37,578 bases of DNA from Caldifarciminota bacterium (lineage in GTDB: Bacteria > Hydrothermota > Tepidihabitantia > SM23-42): the NCBI GenBank assembly GCA_016936155.1, contig JAFGPO010000161.1, forward strand, positions 1-37,578. Direction: 5' to 3'. The notes beneath the pieces are model-generated. The model ran no database searches. It saw nothing but the letters and a program-made list of their open reading frames with translations, and had not been told where the DNA came from. How positions within the stretch are numbered: the first letter of the stretch is position 1; every line of letters begins with the position of its first letter. A program made the translations under genes and the position numbers. Positions 26,011 to 33,872 of this stretch are shown here, one piece after another.

Positions 26011-26652
26011 ATGGATCTCCTTGCCATCACCGATATCCACGGCCGCAAAAATCTGCCAGAGGCGATCAAAACACAGATCAGCAATGCTGACCTGATCGTC
26101 ATTGCCGGCGATATCACTAACTTCGGCGGGTATAATGATGCACGCGACATCATTCATACCCTCACGACCATCAATGATCATATCGTTGCGGTCCCGGGTA
26201 ACTGTGATCGCATTACGGTCAATAAATACCTCATTGACAATGATCTCTCACTGCATATGGCGACCAGAGTGATCCAGAACATCGCGCTGTACGGTATCGG
26301 CGGGAGCGGAAAAACTCCCTTTCATACACCACAGGAGTATTCAGAAGAGGATATCACAATGACACTTCAGGCATGGGAAAAACAGGAAGCCGCGAAATGG
26401 CACGTGTTGGTAACCCACAGCCCGCCCGCGCACACGAAACTCGATCGGACGATCATGGGTTTGCATGTCGGGAGCAAGGTCATCCGTTCATTCATCGAAA
26501 CGTTCGAACCAGACCTGGTCATTTGTGGTCACATCCATGAAGGACGGGGTATTGACTATATCAATACAACATTATGTATCAATCCGGGGACATTTCCGCA
26601 ACACGCCGCGCTTATCTCGTTCAATGACTCAATGGATTTCAGCCTTTATTGA
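26011..26652 (+). CDS. Calcineurin-like metallophosphoesterase
   Basis: 213 residues with the full metallophosphoesterase motif series: DIHGR, GDITNFGG, GNCDR, THSPP and GHIHEGRG, ending in the NPG segment. The arrangement is that of small archaeal and bacterial YfcE-like or III-type phosphoesterases; the substrate is unknown. It follows the IscU gene by 31 bases and ends 36 bases from the convergent glycerate kinase gene, with no obvious terminator between. Confidence 0.9.
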   Translation: MDLLAITDIHGRKNLPEAIKTQISNADLIVIAGDITNFGGYNDARDIIHTLTTINDHIVAVPGNCDRITVNKYLIDNDLSLHMATRVIQNIALYGIGGSGKTPFHTPQEYSEEDITMTLQAWEKQEAAKWHVLVTHSPPAHTKLDRTIMGLHVGSKVIRSFIETFEPDLVICGHIHEGRGIDYINTTLCINPGTFPQHAALISFNDSMDFSLY

Positions 26653-26688
26653 TGGATTATTCGGCTACGATCAGTAACGTCCAGACGA

Positions 26689-27819
26689 TCATGCCTGTTC
26701 CCTGATATTCCTACCGATCTCGTACGCGATCCTCTCTAACAGGGACCCGGCATCCTCGATCGCCCGCTTTTTGGATCGCCCGGTACGCAAAAGACTGTAA
26801 CATGCGAGGATATTGTATTTTTTCTTCAGGATTGTGCTGCGTGTAATGCTGCCGGCAATGAGAATGACCGGTTTTTTGTGAATGTATGCCATATCAACAA
26901 CACGCTTGAGCGTCTTGCCATACATACTTTCTTCGTCGATCCTCCCTTCGCCGGTAATCACGATATCACTGGTCGCGACCTCTTCTTCCAGACGAACGAA
27001 CTCCTGCACTAATCCGAACCCGGAGACGATCTGGGCTTTGAGCAATGCAACGAATGCACCACCGATCCCTCCTGCCGCGCCTGACCCCGGAATAGTGTCA
27101 AGATCGGTCCCGAACTGTTCCAGGATGACTTTCTTGAAATTCCTGAGCGCCCGACGGATGACCGGCATATCCCGAGAACGGGCGCCTTTTTGCTTCGCGT
27201 AGACGATCGCTCCATATCGGCCAGTGAGCACATTCTTGACATCCGAGGCGATCGTCAACCTGGCTTTTGCGATCCGCGCATCGAGTGCAGTAGTGTCGAT
27301 CGAGCGTAACTGCATTAATCCTGAGCAAGACGGTTCGATCGCGTTGCCGGAACAATCGAGAAACCGTATCCCGAGTTCGAAAAGGGCACCACTGCCACAG
27401 TCGATCGTGGCGCTATCCCCTATGCCAATGATGAATTTTCTATATCCCCGCGAGAGTGCATGCATAAGCATCTGCCCCACACCGCGCGTGGATGAAATCA
27501 TCGGATTACGCTTTGATGGATGGACAAGACTCAAGCCCGCTGCTTGCGCAAGTTCGATGATCGCCACCCGCTGGCTCGGGATACTGCCGTATACTCCGGT
27601 GACCGGATCACCCATGGGTCCGGTCACCGGGCATTCAGTATAGTCGCCATCAAAAATAGTGGTAATGATCCTGGTCGTGCCGGTGCCTCCATCAGCAAGT
27701 GGCACTTCTACGACCGAATATTTCTTTGATGCCCGACGCAAGCCAATGCCGATGTGCCGCGCGACTTCGATCGATGTGAGCGATTCCTTAAAGCAATTAG
27801 GGGCAACCAGGATCTTCAC
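26689..27819 (-). CDS. Glycerate kinase (GarK/GlxK family)
   Basis: 376 residues starting with MKILVAPNCFKESLTSIEVA, the usual N terminus of type I glycerate kinases, with PLADGGTGTT, GDSATIDCGSGALFELG, SGAAGGIGGA and TGEGRIDEES. It phosphorylates glycerate, in this family usually at C2 to give 2-phosphoglycerate. The start is GTG at 27819, four bases after the dehydrogenase stop. Together the two genes convert hydroxypyruvate or glyoxylate-derived glycerate into a glycolytic intermediate. Confidence 0.95.
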   Translation of the reverse strand: MKILVAPNCFKESLTSIEVARHIGIGLRRASKKYSVVEVPLADGGTGTTRIITTIFDGDYTECPVTGPMGDPVTGVYGSIPSQRVAIIELAQAAGLSLVHPSKRNPMISSTRGVGQMLMHALSRGYRKFIIGIGDSATIDCGSGALFELGIRFLDCSGNAIEPSCSGLMQLRSIDTTALDARIAKARLTIASDVKNVLTGRYGAIVYAKQKGARSRDMPVIRRALRNFKKVILEQFGTDLDTIPGSGAAGGIGGAFVALLKAQIVSGFGLVQEFVRLEEEVATSDIVITGEGRIDEESMYGKTLKRVVDMAYIHKKPVILIAGSITRSTILKKKYNILACYSLLRTGRSKKRAIEDAGSLLERIAYEIGRNIREQA

Positions 27820-27823
27820 GGAA

Positions 27824-28807
27824 TCACATTGAGTATATTTCAGGGTTCACGATATAACACGGGCAATCACCCCGGATTACAACACTCAAAATACTCTCGG
27901 CAACCATCACTGCCATATTGGCTCTGGTCTCTTCGGTCGCCGATCCGATATGGGGTACGAGGATCGTATTATCCAGTGCGAGGAGTTCGCTGGCGACCTC
28001 AGGTTCGTTTTCATAGACATCAAGGGCACAACCGGCGATCGTCTTGTTTCTCAGTGCTTTGATCAATGCCGTCTCATCGACGACCGGGCCCCGGGCAACA
28101 TTTATCAGGAATGCTCCCGGTTTCATGCACGACAATTCCTGCTCCGACAGCAAATGTCGCGTATGTTCGGTAAGGGGAACATGCAAGGAAACAAAATTTG
28201 CTTCACCTAGAAGCGTGGTGAGGTCGCAGTAGATAGCCTCATAGGTTCGCTCAACCGCGTGCGATCTGGGCTCCACGTCGCTGTACAGGACGTGCATACC
28301 GAAACCGTGCGCGCGCTTTGCCACTGCCTGACCGATACGACCGAATCCAACGATCCCGAGTGTCTTTCCATGCACATCCGTGCCGAGCAGGAGATTCGGT
28401 AGCCAACCGGTGAACGCGCCGGACCGCATGAACCGGTCGGCTTCAACGATCCGCCGCGCGATTGCGAGGATCAGCGAAAAGGTCAGGTCCGCGGTCGTTT
28501 CAGTAAGCACATCCGGCGTATTGGTCACGACGATCCTGCGTTTGCTGGCTTCCGCACAATCTATGTTATTGTAGCCGACCGCGTAGTTTGCGATCACTTT
28601 CAAACGATCCCCTGCGTCCAGCATGGTGCGATCGATCCGGTCACTCAACAGGCTGACCAGCCCGGTCTTGCCGGGAAGCCGGTCGAGGATCTCGTCACGT
28701 GAGAAATGAGGTATGCGCTCGGGATAGGTTATGGCGCAGTGCTCCTGCAACATGGTCATGCCTTTTTGTGGGAGAATGCTCGTTAAAAGGATTTCAGGTC
28801 GTTCCAT
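27824..28807 (-). CDS. D-2-hydroxyacid dehydrogenase (glyoxylate/hydroxypyruvate reductase)
   Basis: 327 residues. The NAD(P)-binding signature is GIVGFGRIGQAVAKRA; catalytic residues are Arg in NVARGPVVDE, Glu in ENEPEV and His in PHIGSATEETR. The pattern fits glyoxylate/hydroxypyruvate reductases. The ORF track starts at 28846; the ATG at 28807 (MERPEILLT) follows a G-rich AAAAGGGGG site and is preferred. The adjacent glycerate kinase supports a role in reducing hydroxypyruvate or oxidising D-glycerate. Confidence 0.93.
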   Translation of the reverse strand: MERPEILLTSILPQKGMTMLQEHCAITYPERIPHFSRDEILDRLPGKTGLVSLLSDRIDRTMLDAGDRLKVIANYAVGYNNIDCAEASKRRIVVTNTPDVLTETTADLTFSLILAIARRIVEADRFMRSGAFTGWLPNLLLGTDVHGKTLGIVGFGRIGQAVAKRAHGFGMHVLYSDVEPRSHAVERTYEAIYCDLTTLLGEANFVSLHVPLTEHTRHLLSEQELSCMKPGAFLINVARGPVVDETALIKALRNKTIAGCALDVYENEPEVASELLALDNTILVPHIGSATEETRANMAVMVAESILSVVIRGDCPCYIVNPEIYSM

Positions 28808-28921
28808 ACTACCCCCTTTTATTCGATCCCCTGTGACATACAGCACACGATGCCCCGGTTATCCTTTCCTTCCGCTCGAACGATGGTTTTTTTGCGGGGC
28901 GCAGAACATGGAAACATGATT

Positions 28922-28950
28922 ATTATACCTACACCAGGGACCCTGAGCAA
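28922..28950 (-). promoter_or_regulatory. Promoter of the dehydrogenase-glycerate kinase pair
   Basis: On the minus strand TTGCTC (28950-28945), a 17-base spacer and TATAAT (28927-28922). The leader to the ATG at 28807 would be about 108 bases. The spacer contains CAGGGACCCTG (28935-28945), an 11-base palindrome that could be an operator. Confidence 0.55.
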
Positions 28951-28992
28951 GAGCGGCATACGTGGATAAGGAATCACGGCATGAGGTGACAC

Positions 28993-29020
28993 TTGAAAAA
29001 AATACTAACCTGCATATAAT
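28993..29020 (+). promoter_or_regulatory. Promoter of DUF1858 gene, leaderless arrangement
   Basis: TTGAAA (28993-28998), a 16-base spacer and TATAAT (29015-29020). The ATG at 29027 comes six bases after the -10 box with no ribosome binding site, so transcription and translation probably start together. It is divergent from the promoter at 28922-28950. Confidence 0.65.
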
Positions 29021-29026
29021 ATAGCC

Positions 29027-29230
29027 ATGGATATTACCAAGGAATCATTGGTCGAGGATGTGCTGAAAGCCCATCCAGGCCTTGCCCGGGTATTCATCCA
29101 GGAAGGACTCCCGTGTCTGGTGTGCGGAGAATCTTTCTGGGGAACGATCGAAGAACTTGCCCGACAACACGGCAAGGAAGCGTCGGCGATTGTCGATTCT
29201 TTGAAAAAAGCGGTAAAGGATAAACAATGA
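29027..29230 (+). CDS. DUF1858-domain protein
   Basis: 67 residues matching the DUF1858 pattern: an N-terminal ITKESLVEDVLKAHPGLARVFIQEGLPCLVCG, then ETIEELARQHG-like and a C-terminal helix. The CxxC (PCLVCG) is usual for the group, which is found alone or at the N terminus of redox and Fe-S proteins; function unknown. Its stop overlaps the start of the Nudix-PanD gene (ATGA). Confidence 0.85.
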   Translation: MDITKESLVEDVLKAHPGLARVFIQEGLPCLVCGESFWGTIEELARQHGKEASAIVDSLKKAVKDKQ

Positions 29231-30090
29231 AACACCATAAATACTGTCCGGTATGTCAGAGTTACCTTGTAAAAAAGGATCACGATGGTATGATCCGGCT
29301 GGTGTGTGAACATTGTGGCTGGGTGCACTACATGAACCCGCTTCCCAGCGTCGCGGCCCTCGTTTTCAGCGATGACCGGAGCCATGTCCTGCTGGTGAAA
29401 CGCGGCGAGCTTCCGAAAAAAGGCTCATGGGCCCTGCCGACCGGTTTTCTTGAACAGAACGAGACGTGTGAGGAAGCGGTAATCCGCGAATTGCACGAAG
29501 AAACCGGGCTTCGTGCTACGGTGAAAGAATTGATCAATGTACACTGCGAGAGGACAAAGGAATATGGCTCGGTTGTTCTGATCGGTTTTGAAATGACCAT
29601 TGTCTCGGGAAAACCGCACCCCGGGTCGGATTCGATCGCCGTAGATTACTTCCCACTCAAAAAACTACCGACCATACCGTTTGCCAGTCACCGGCGTATG
29701 ATCGCTGACGCGCTGAGGTCAAAGACTCAAAGATTCATCGAGGTCCTTAAATCGAAAATCACCGATGCGCGCATTACTGGCACCCAGCTCTTCTACAAAG
29801 GGAGTATGGGGATCGACCGATCGATAATGGATGCGGTCGGTATCGTGGAAGGAGAAAAAGTCCATGTCCTCAACTACAGTAATGGAGAACGCCTGGAAAC
29901 CTATACGATCGCGGAAAGAGCAGGATCAGGTAAATTTATTCTGTACGGACCAGCCTCGAGAAAAGGCAATGTCGGTGACCGATTGTGTATCCTGTCCTAT
30001 CAGCTGGTTGATCACAAAGAGGCACCAGGCTTTACACCGCAGATCGCCGTGCTCGATGAAAGGAATAGACTAAAACGAAAACATACCTAG
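29227..30090 (+). CDS. panD: Fusion of zinc-ribbon Nudix hydrolase and aspartate 1-decarboxylase (PanD)
   Basis: 287 residues. Residues 1-40 form a zinc ribbon (CPVC, CEHCGW). Residues about 40-165 are a Nudix domain with a complete box, G73x5E79x7REL-H-EETGL. Residues about 172-287 are PanD-like: Lys177 (equivalent of E. coli K9), the self-cleavage site YKG-SMGID (G192/S193, E. coli G24/S25), and RLETY with R222, T225, Y226 (R54, T57, Y58). E. coli N72 is replaced by Tyr240 (ILYGPAS). PanD makes beta-alanine for pantothenate and CoA after self-processing to a pyruvoyl enzyme. If cleavage occurs, the Nudix part stays on the small chain. Coupled to DUF1858 and DUF89 genes. Confidence 0.9.
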   Translation: MKHHKYCPVCQSYLVKKDHDGMIRLVCEHCGWVHYMNPLPSVAALVFSDDRSHVLLVKRGELPKKGSWALPTGFLEQNETCEEAVIRELHEETGLRATVKELINVHCERTKEYGSVVLIGFEMTIVSGKPHPGSDSIAVDYFPLKKLPTIPFASHRRMIADALRSKTQRFIEVLKSKITDARITGTQLFYKGSMGIDRSIMDAVGIVEGEKVHVLNYSNGERLETYTIAERAGSGKFILYGPASRKGNVGDRLCILSYQLVDHKEAPGFTPQIAVLDERNRLKRKHT

Positions 30091-30926
30091 AATGCATTCC
30101 GTGCTTTTTCAAACAGGCGTTGAAAGCGGCCCGGGTCGCTCACCTTGATGAATATTCCATAAAAAAGATATTCGATCACGTTGCGTCCATTCTCCCCGAT
30201 ATATCCCTGGATATGACACCTCCAGAGATCGGCATGATCGTATACAAAGCAATCTACCAGGCGACTCACGTCAAAGATCCCTACAAAGCGATAAAAGACG
30301 CATGCACTACGTACATGCTCAGCCAGTATGACTCGTTTGTCTCGCAGATCGAGAACTCACCCGACCCCCTGTATACTGCGCTGCGCTTTGCCGCGATCGG
30401 TAACAGCATTGACTTCGGCGCTAATCCTGAATTCGAATGCCCGCGCGAGATCCAAGAACAGGAGCATCTCGACTTCGAAGTATGCCACTATGATACATTC
30501 AAACATGATCTTGCCGCGGCAGGATCCATTCTCTACATTGCGGACAATGCGGGAGAAACCGTTCTCGACAGGCTGCTCATCGAGCGTCTCAAGAAACCCG
30601 TCGTCTATACGGTTCGCAGCCAACCGATCATAAATGATGCAACGCGTGACGATGCACAGGCTGCCGGCATCGATCGAGTAGCGACCATTCTCTCCTCCGG
30701 ATGCGACGCACCTGGAACGATCCTGGACCTCTGCTCAGAACAATTCCTTAATTATTTTTTGAGTGCAGATATGATCATCAGTAAAGGTCAGGGGAACTAT
30801 GAAACGCTGTCCGACCAAAAACGGAGCATCTTCTATATCCTCAAGGTAAAATGCCCGGTCATCGCAAATGATATTGATATCAAGGTCGGCAGTCTTGTGC
30901 TCATAAAGGGTCCGCGTGAATTATAA
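30075..30926 (+). CDS. DUF89-family protein (damage-control phosphatase type), apparent ACG start
   Basis: A DUF89 (ARMT1/AF1104-like) metal-dependent phosphatase-fold protein. Family motifs include ADNAGETVLDRLLIE, DDAQAAGID, ISKGQGNYETLS and LKVKCPVIA. The ORF track starts at TTG 30120, but in the same frame upstream the codons read KTYLECIPCFFKQALKAAR, the conserved DUF89 N terminus with its CxxC. The open frame starts after a stop at 30066 and contains no ATG, GTG or TTG before 30120. ACG at 30075 gives (M)KTYLEC and follows AAAGGA by ten bases, so it is the best start; a sequencing error for ATG is possible. It overlaps the PanD fusion by 16 bases. DUF89 members include a 4'-phosphopantetheine phosphatase, which fits a CoA context. 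Confidence 0.82.
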   Translation, partial: TKTYLECIPCFFKQALKAARVAHLDEYSIKKIFDHVASILPDISLDMTPPEIGMIVYKAIYQATHVKDPYKAIKDACTTYMLSQYDSFVSQIENSPDPLYTALRFAAIGNSIDFGANPEFECPREIQEQEHLDFEVCHYDTFKHDLAAAGSILYIADNAGETVLDRLLIERLKKPVVYTVRSQPIINDATRDDAQAAGIDRVATILSSGCDAPGTILDLCSEQFLNYFLSADMIISKGQGNYETLSDQKRSIFYILKVKCPVIANDIDIKVGSLVLIKGPREL

Positions 30927-31857
30927 ATACGTGTATGGCCCGGTAGCATCCCGGCGCCTGGGCTTTTCCCTGGGTATTGATATTATTCCATATAAGAATT
31001 GCAGTTTCAATTGCATATACTGTCAGGTCGGCAAAACAACACACCTGGATATCACACGGCGTGTGTATGTGCCGACCGCTGATGTCCTTGAGGAGATCAC
31101 ACATGCTCTGTCGAAAAATGAAAACATCGACTATATAACGTTCTCTGGTTCCGGTGAACCGACACTTCACTCTGAACTCGGTGTCATGATCGAGGGGGTC
31201 CGTGCCATGACTTCAATACCTATCGCCGTGCTCACGAACAGTTCCATTATCGACCGGGCGGACGTGCAGAACGATCTCCGAAATACCGCGGTTATTGCGC
31301 CCACTCTATGCACAACACACGATGACACGTTCAGAACGATACACCGACCGCACCGCGCCATAAGGCTAAGTTCGATCATCGAAGGATTGGTGCAATTCCG
31401 GAAATCCTATGCCGGGAAGATCTGGCTCGAAGTGATGCTCATTAGGGGGATTAATGACTCGGATCAGGAAATGCAGGCGCTCAAAAAAGCGATCGACCGG
31501 ATACAACCCGACAAAGTACACCTGAATACCGTTGTTCGACCGCCTCTAGAAGCACATGCATCCCCGGTTTCATCCGACACTCTTGAACATAGTAGAGCGA
31601 TGATCGGTGGAAAAGCCGAAATCGTCGTCCCTCTAAAAAAAACTCAAGCACACATGGCTCATCAGAACATCGATCGCAGGATACTCGACATCATCCAGCG
31701 CCGACCGAGTACGATAAAGGACATAGCCACGATCAGCGGTATCAACCATATAGAATTATCCAAACATATGGCGAGATTGCTTGAACAGAGTAAAGTGAAG
31801 ATCCGCCGGCATCAGGATCAGGCCTTTTATGAAATCGATACGAAGGAGGAAGCATGA
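30916..31857 (+). CDS. Radical SAM protein with C-terminal winged helix
   Basis: 313 residues, GTG start at 30916 overlapping the DUF89 stop by 11 bases. The cluster motif CxxxCxxC is CSFNCIYCQ, after YGPVASRRLGFSLGIDIIPYKNC, and FSGSGEPTLH is the glycine-rich SAM-binding segment. This subgroup is annotated as wyosine-biosynthesis-like radical SAM proteins in many genomes, but function is unknown. The last 65 residues look like a small helix-turn-helix (PSTIKDIATISGINHIELSKHMARLLE) that may recognise nucleic acid. Confidence 0.9.
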   Translation: MNYKYVYGPVASRRLGFSLGIDIIPYKNCSFNCIYCQVGKTTHLDITRRVYVPTADVLEEITHALSKNENIDYITFSGSGEPTLHSELGVMIEGVRAMTSIPIAVLTNSSIIDRADVQNDLRNTAVIAPTLCTTHDDTFRTIHRPHRAIRLSSIIEGLVQFRKSYAGKIWLEVMLIRGINDSDQEMQALKKAIDRIQPDKVHLNTVVRPPLEAHASPVSSDTLEHSRAMIGGKAEIVVPLKKTQAHMAHQNIDRRILDIIQRRPSTIKDIATISGINHIELSKHMARLLEQSKVKIRRHQDQAFYEIDTKEEA

Positions 31858-32366
31858 TCGAACCGAAAGATCTGGGAAAAGAACAACTCCTCGGTTTCAT
31901 TACCGATGCAGCCAAGAACTGGCTGGCACATGATGGACTATGGTTCCAGGAAGTCGAGAAAAGATTCGGCATGGCTGCGGCGATCGAACTCGATGGAAAT
32001 GCGTGGAAAACGTTCACGCAGATCGAGGCTAAACGTATCATGAAACGCCTTGGCATCGAACCCGATAGGGGCATTCCCGCATTAATTCAGGCTCTTAAAT
32101 TCAGGCTGTACGCATTCATCAATGTCCAGGAGATCGTCGAAGCATCAGACAGGCACTGTATATTCCGGATGAACGATTGCCGGGTGCAATCCGCACGCAA
32201 GCGCAAGCAGTTACCGGATTTCCCCTGTAAGCCGGTCGGCATTCTCGAATACACGTATTTTGCGAAGACCATTGACCCGAGGATCAAGACACGGTGCATC
32301 GCCTGTCCACCGGATCCTCATCCAGAAGACTATTATTGCTGTTGGGAGTTCACAATCAAAAAGTGA
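31854..32366 (+). CDS. DUF6125-like protein with conserved cysteines
   Basis: 170 residues. The N-terminal half is helical (DAAKNWLAHDGLWFQEVEKRFGMAAAIELD). The C-terminal half has Cys and aromatic motifs FPCKPVGILEYTYFAKTIDPRIKTRC, ACPPDPHP and CCWEF. The pattern matches proteins annotated DUF6125, of unknown role; substrate or metal binding by the Cys is possible. Its start overlaps the radical SAM stop (ATGA) and its stop directly abuts the convergent ogt stop. Confidence 0.8.
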   Translation: MIEPKDLGKEQLLGFITDAAKNWLAHDGLWFQEVEKRFGMAAAIELDGNAWKTFTQIEAKRIMKRLGIEPDRGIPALIQALKFRLYAFINVQEIVEASDRHCIFRMNDCRVQSARKRKQLPDFPCKPVGILEYTYFAKTIDPRIKTRCIACPPDPHPEDYYCCWEFTIKK

Positions 32367-32915
32367 TCATATGATACAGCTTCGCGCGACCTTACCCTGA
32401 GCAGTAAAAAGCACGCCTTCCAGTTCCAGAAGCCGGCGCTTCATATCCGTTCCGCCCTGAAATCCACCGATCGAACCATCCGCCCGCACCGTGCGGTGGC
32501 AAGGAATGACAATAGGAAAAGGATTACGGGCAAGCGCCATTCCGACGGCACGCGCCGCTCCGGCTCTTTTGATTCGACGTGCCAGCGCCCCGTAGGTGCT
32601 GACCCGACCATAGGGAATCACATGTTCAGCTTTCAACACCAGATACTGGAATGGATATACTGTCGAGGTATCAAGTACATCGAGGTCGAACGTCATCTCC
32701 TTGCCATTGAAATATCCATGAAGCATCTGATAGAATGGACTGTCCCGATGTGCTCGTTGTTTTTGGTGTACGGGAAACAATTGTCTGACCTGTTGCTCGA
32801 TGATTTTGCGCGATGCCGGAAGAAACACCCTGCTCACCCTCCCCTGCGGCGACCACACAACACCTACTGCACCAAATGAAGTATCTACTACGTGGTAAGA
32901 AAATGGGATTGTCAT
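32367..32915 (-). CDS. ogt: Methylated-DNA--protein-cysteine methyltransferase
   Basis: 182 residues, a suicide DNA repair protein that takes O6-alkyl groups from guanine. The active site is in IPCHRTVRADGSIGGFQGG, the helix-turn-helix region includes IPYGRVSTYGALARRI, and ARAVGMALARNPFPIV is typical. The N-terminal domain is of the usual size. It lies four bases after the TIM-barrel gene in a two-gene minus-strand operon. Confidence 0.96.
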   Translation of the reverse strand: MTIPFSYHVVDTSFGAVGVVWSPQGRVSRVFLPASRKIIEQQVRQLFPVHQKQRAHRDSPFYQMLHGYFNGKEMTFDLDVLDTSTVYPFQYLVLKAEHVIPYGRVSTYGALARRIKRAGAARAVGMALARNPFPIVIPCHRTVRADGSIGGFQGGTDMKRRLLELEGVLFTAQGKVARSCII

Positions 32916-32919
32916 GTAC

Positions 32920-33750
32920 TTACCCTTTTAACAATCGTAATAATCTGCTACCCCGGGAATAGGCTTGATTCAGAAAGGCCTGCGGATCCTTGAACATCGA
33001 TTCCCTCATTTCAACCTCGAGCAAAAAAGACCCGGAATATCCGATCCGAGAAAATCCACTCATGAATTGCGGCCAATCGATCGACCCTTCATACGGCAAC
33101 ATATGGTCATCGAGCATTCCTTTGTTATCGGATATATGGACAGCGATTATCCTGGATCCATAGTCACCCATAAACGAAAACAGTTCTTTTACCACATGGG
33201 CATGGGAGGTGTCGAAGCAGACACCAACAGTCGCACCCTTGTTTTCCTGGACCATGGTTCGGAAAAGACTGTTCGCTGCTGGAGCGATAAGATTCTCGAC
33301 GGCAATACGGATTTTTTTCTCCCGGGCGTAAGGTACAAGTTCCTCTAAGCTATGCCGTGCATTGACGATCCGGGAGCATAAGTCTTGCTCGGAAAATCGA
33401 TTGCTCAGATGCATAATAAGGAGTGAACAGCCCAGTTCTGAACAGGCATACACTGCTTTCTTCATGATCTGCACACTATCCTCACGTACACCGCTGTCCA
33501 GATGGGATATATCGATCGAACCACTCAAAGGCGCATGTATTGAATCGATCACGATGCCCTCTCTCTGACAGACGTCGCGTATGTGCTCGCGCCCGGCAGC
33601 GGTCAGATATCCGGATCGTTCGTAGTCTCCGCCGCTCAACGACACCAATAAAAATCCGGCTTGTTTGATCATTAACGCCATTTCCTTGAAAGGAAGATCA
33701 AAACTAAAGGTCGTACTTATCGCAAGTTCCATTCTTTGCACTCTTTGCAT
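32920..33750 (-). CDS. Sugar phosphate isomerase/epimerase-like TIM-barrel protein
   Basis: 276 residues of the xylose-isomerase-like TIM barrel (AP endonuclease 2 superfamily): MELAISTTFSFDLPF, SIHAPLSG, VENLIAPAANS, VCFDTSHAH and AVHISDNKG are metal-ligand-bearing strands of the fold, and FLLEVEMRE ends it. The specific reaction is unknown. The ORF track start at 33801 is unlikely. ATG at 33762 directly touches AGGAGG, ATG at 33750 is twelve bases from it and ATG at 33732 further; 33750 is chosen with moderate certainty. Confidence 0.87.
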   Translation of the reverse strand: MQRVQRMELAISTTFSFDLPFKEMALMIKQAGFLLVSLSGGDYERSGYLTAAGREHIRDVCQREGIVIDSIHAPLSGSIDISHLDSGVREDSVQIMKKAVYACSELGCSLLIMHLSNRFSEQDLCSRIVNARHSLEELVPYAREKKIRIAVENLIAPAANSLFRTMVQENKGATVGVCFDTSHAHVVKELFSFMGDYGSRIIAVHISDNKGMLDDHMLPYEGSIDWPQFMSGFSRIGYSGSFLLEVEMRESMFKDPQAFLNQAYSRGSRLLRLLKG

Positions 33751-33773
33751 AAAACGATACATCCTCCTGCTGC

Positions 33774-33801
33774 ATTGTATGGATATGGCGGTGCATGTCA
33801 A
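33774..33801 (-). promoter_or_regulatory. Promoter of TIM-barrel-ogt pair
   Basis: On the minus strand TTGACA (33801-33796), a 16-base spacer and TACAAT (33779-33774). The predicted transcription start falls at the AGGAGG site (33768-33763), so the leader would be very short. It is divergent from the promoter at 33830. Confidence 0.6.
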
Positions 33802-33829
33802 TGCTGCGAAAAAGCAGGAAGGCCTTTAA

Positions 33830-33857
33830 TTGACAACAACCCATTTTTTGATATCAT
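33830..33857 (+). promoter_or_regulatory. Promoter of secreted Asp-box protein
   Basis: TTGACA (33830-33835), a 16-base spacer and TATCAT (33852-33857), followed by AGGAGG and the ATG at 33873. Confidence 0.6.
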
Positions 33858-33872
33858 GATACAGGAGGTTGA

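Noticed and set aside
26653-26688. Terminator between convergent phosphoesterase and glycerate kinase genes
   Set aside because: Only 36 bases and no stable hairpin with a T-run visible.
30058-30092. Programmed -1 frameshift joining the Nudix-PanD and DUF89 frames
   Set aside because: No X XXY YYZ slippery heptamer in the PanD frame and no clear downstream structure; an independent start after AAAGGA is simpler.
32496-32879. 127-codon plus-strand ORF
   Set aside because: Antisense shadow of ogt, which has an intact PCHR active site.
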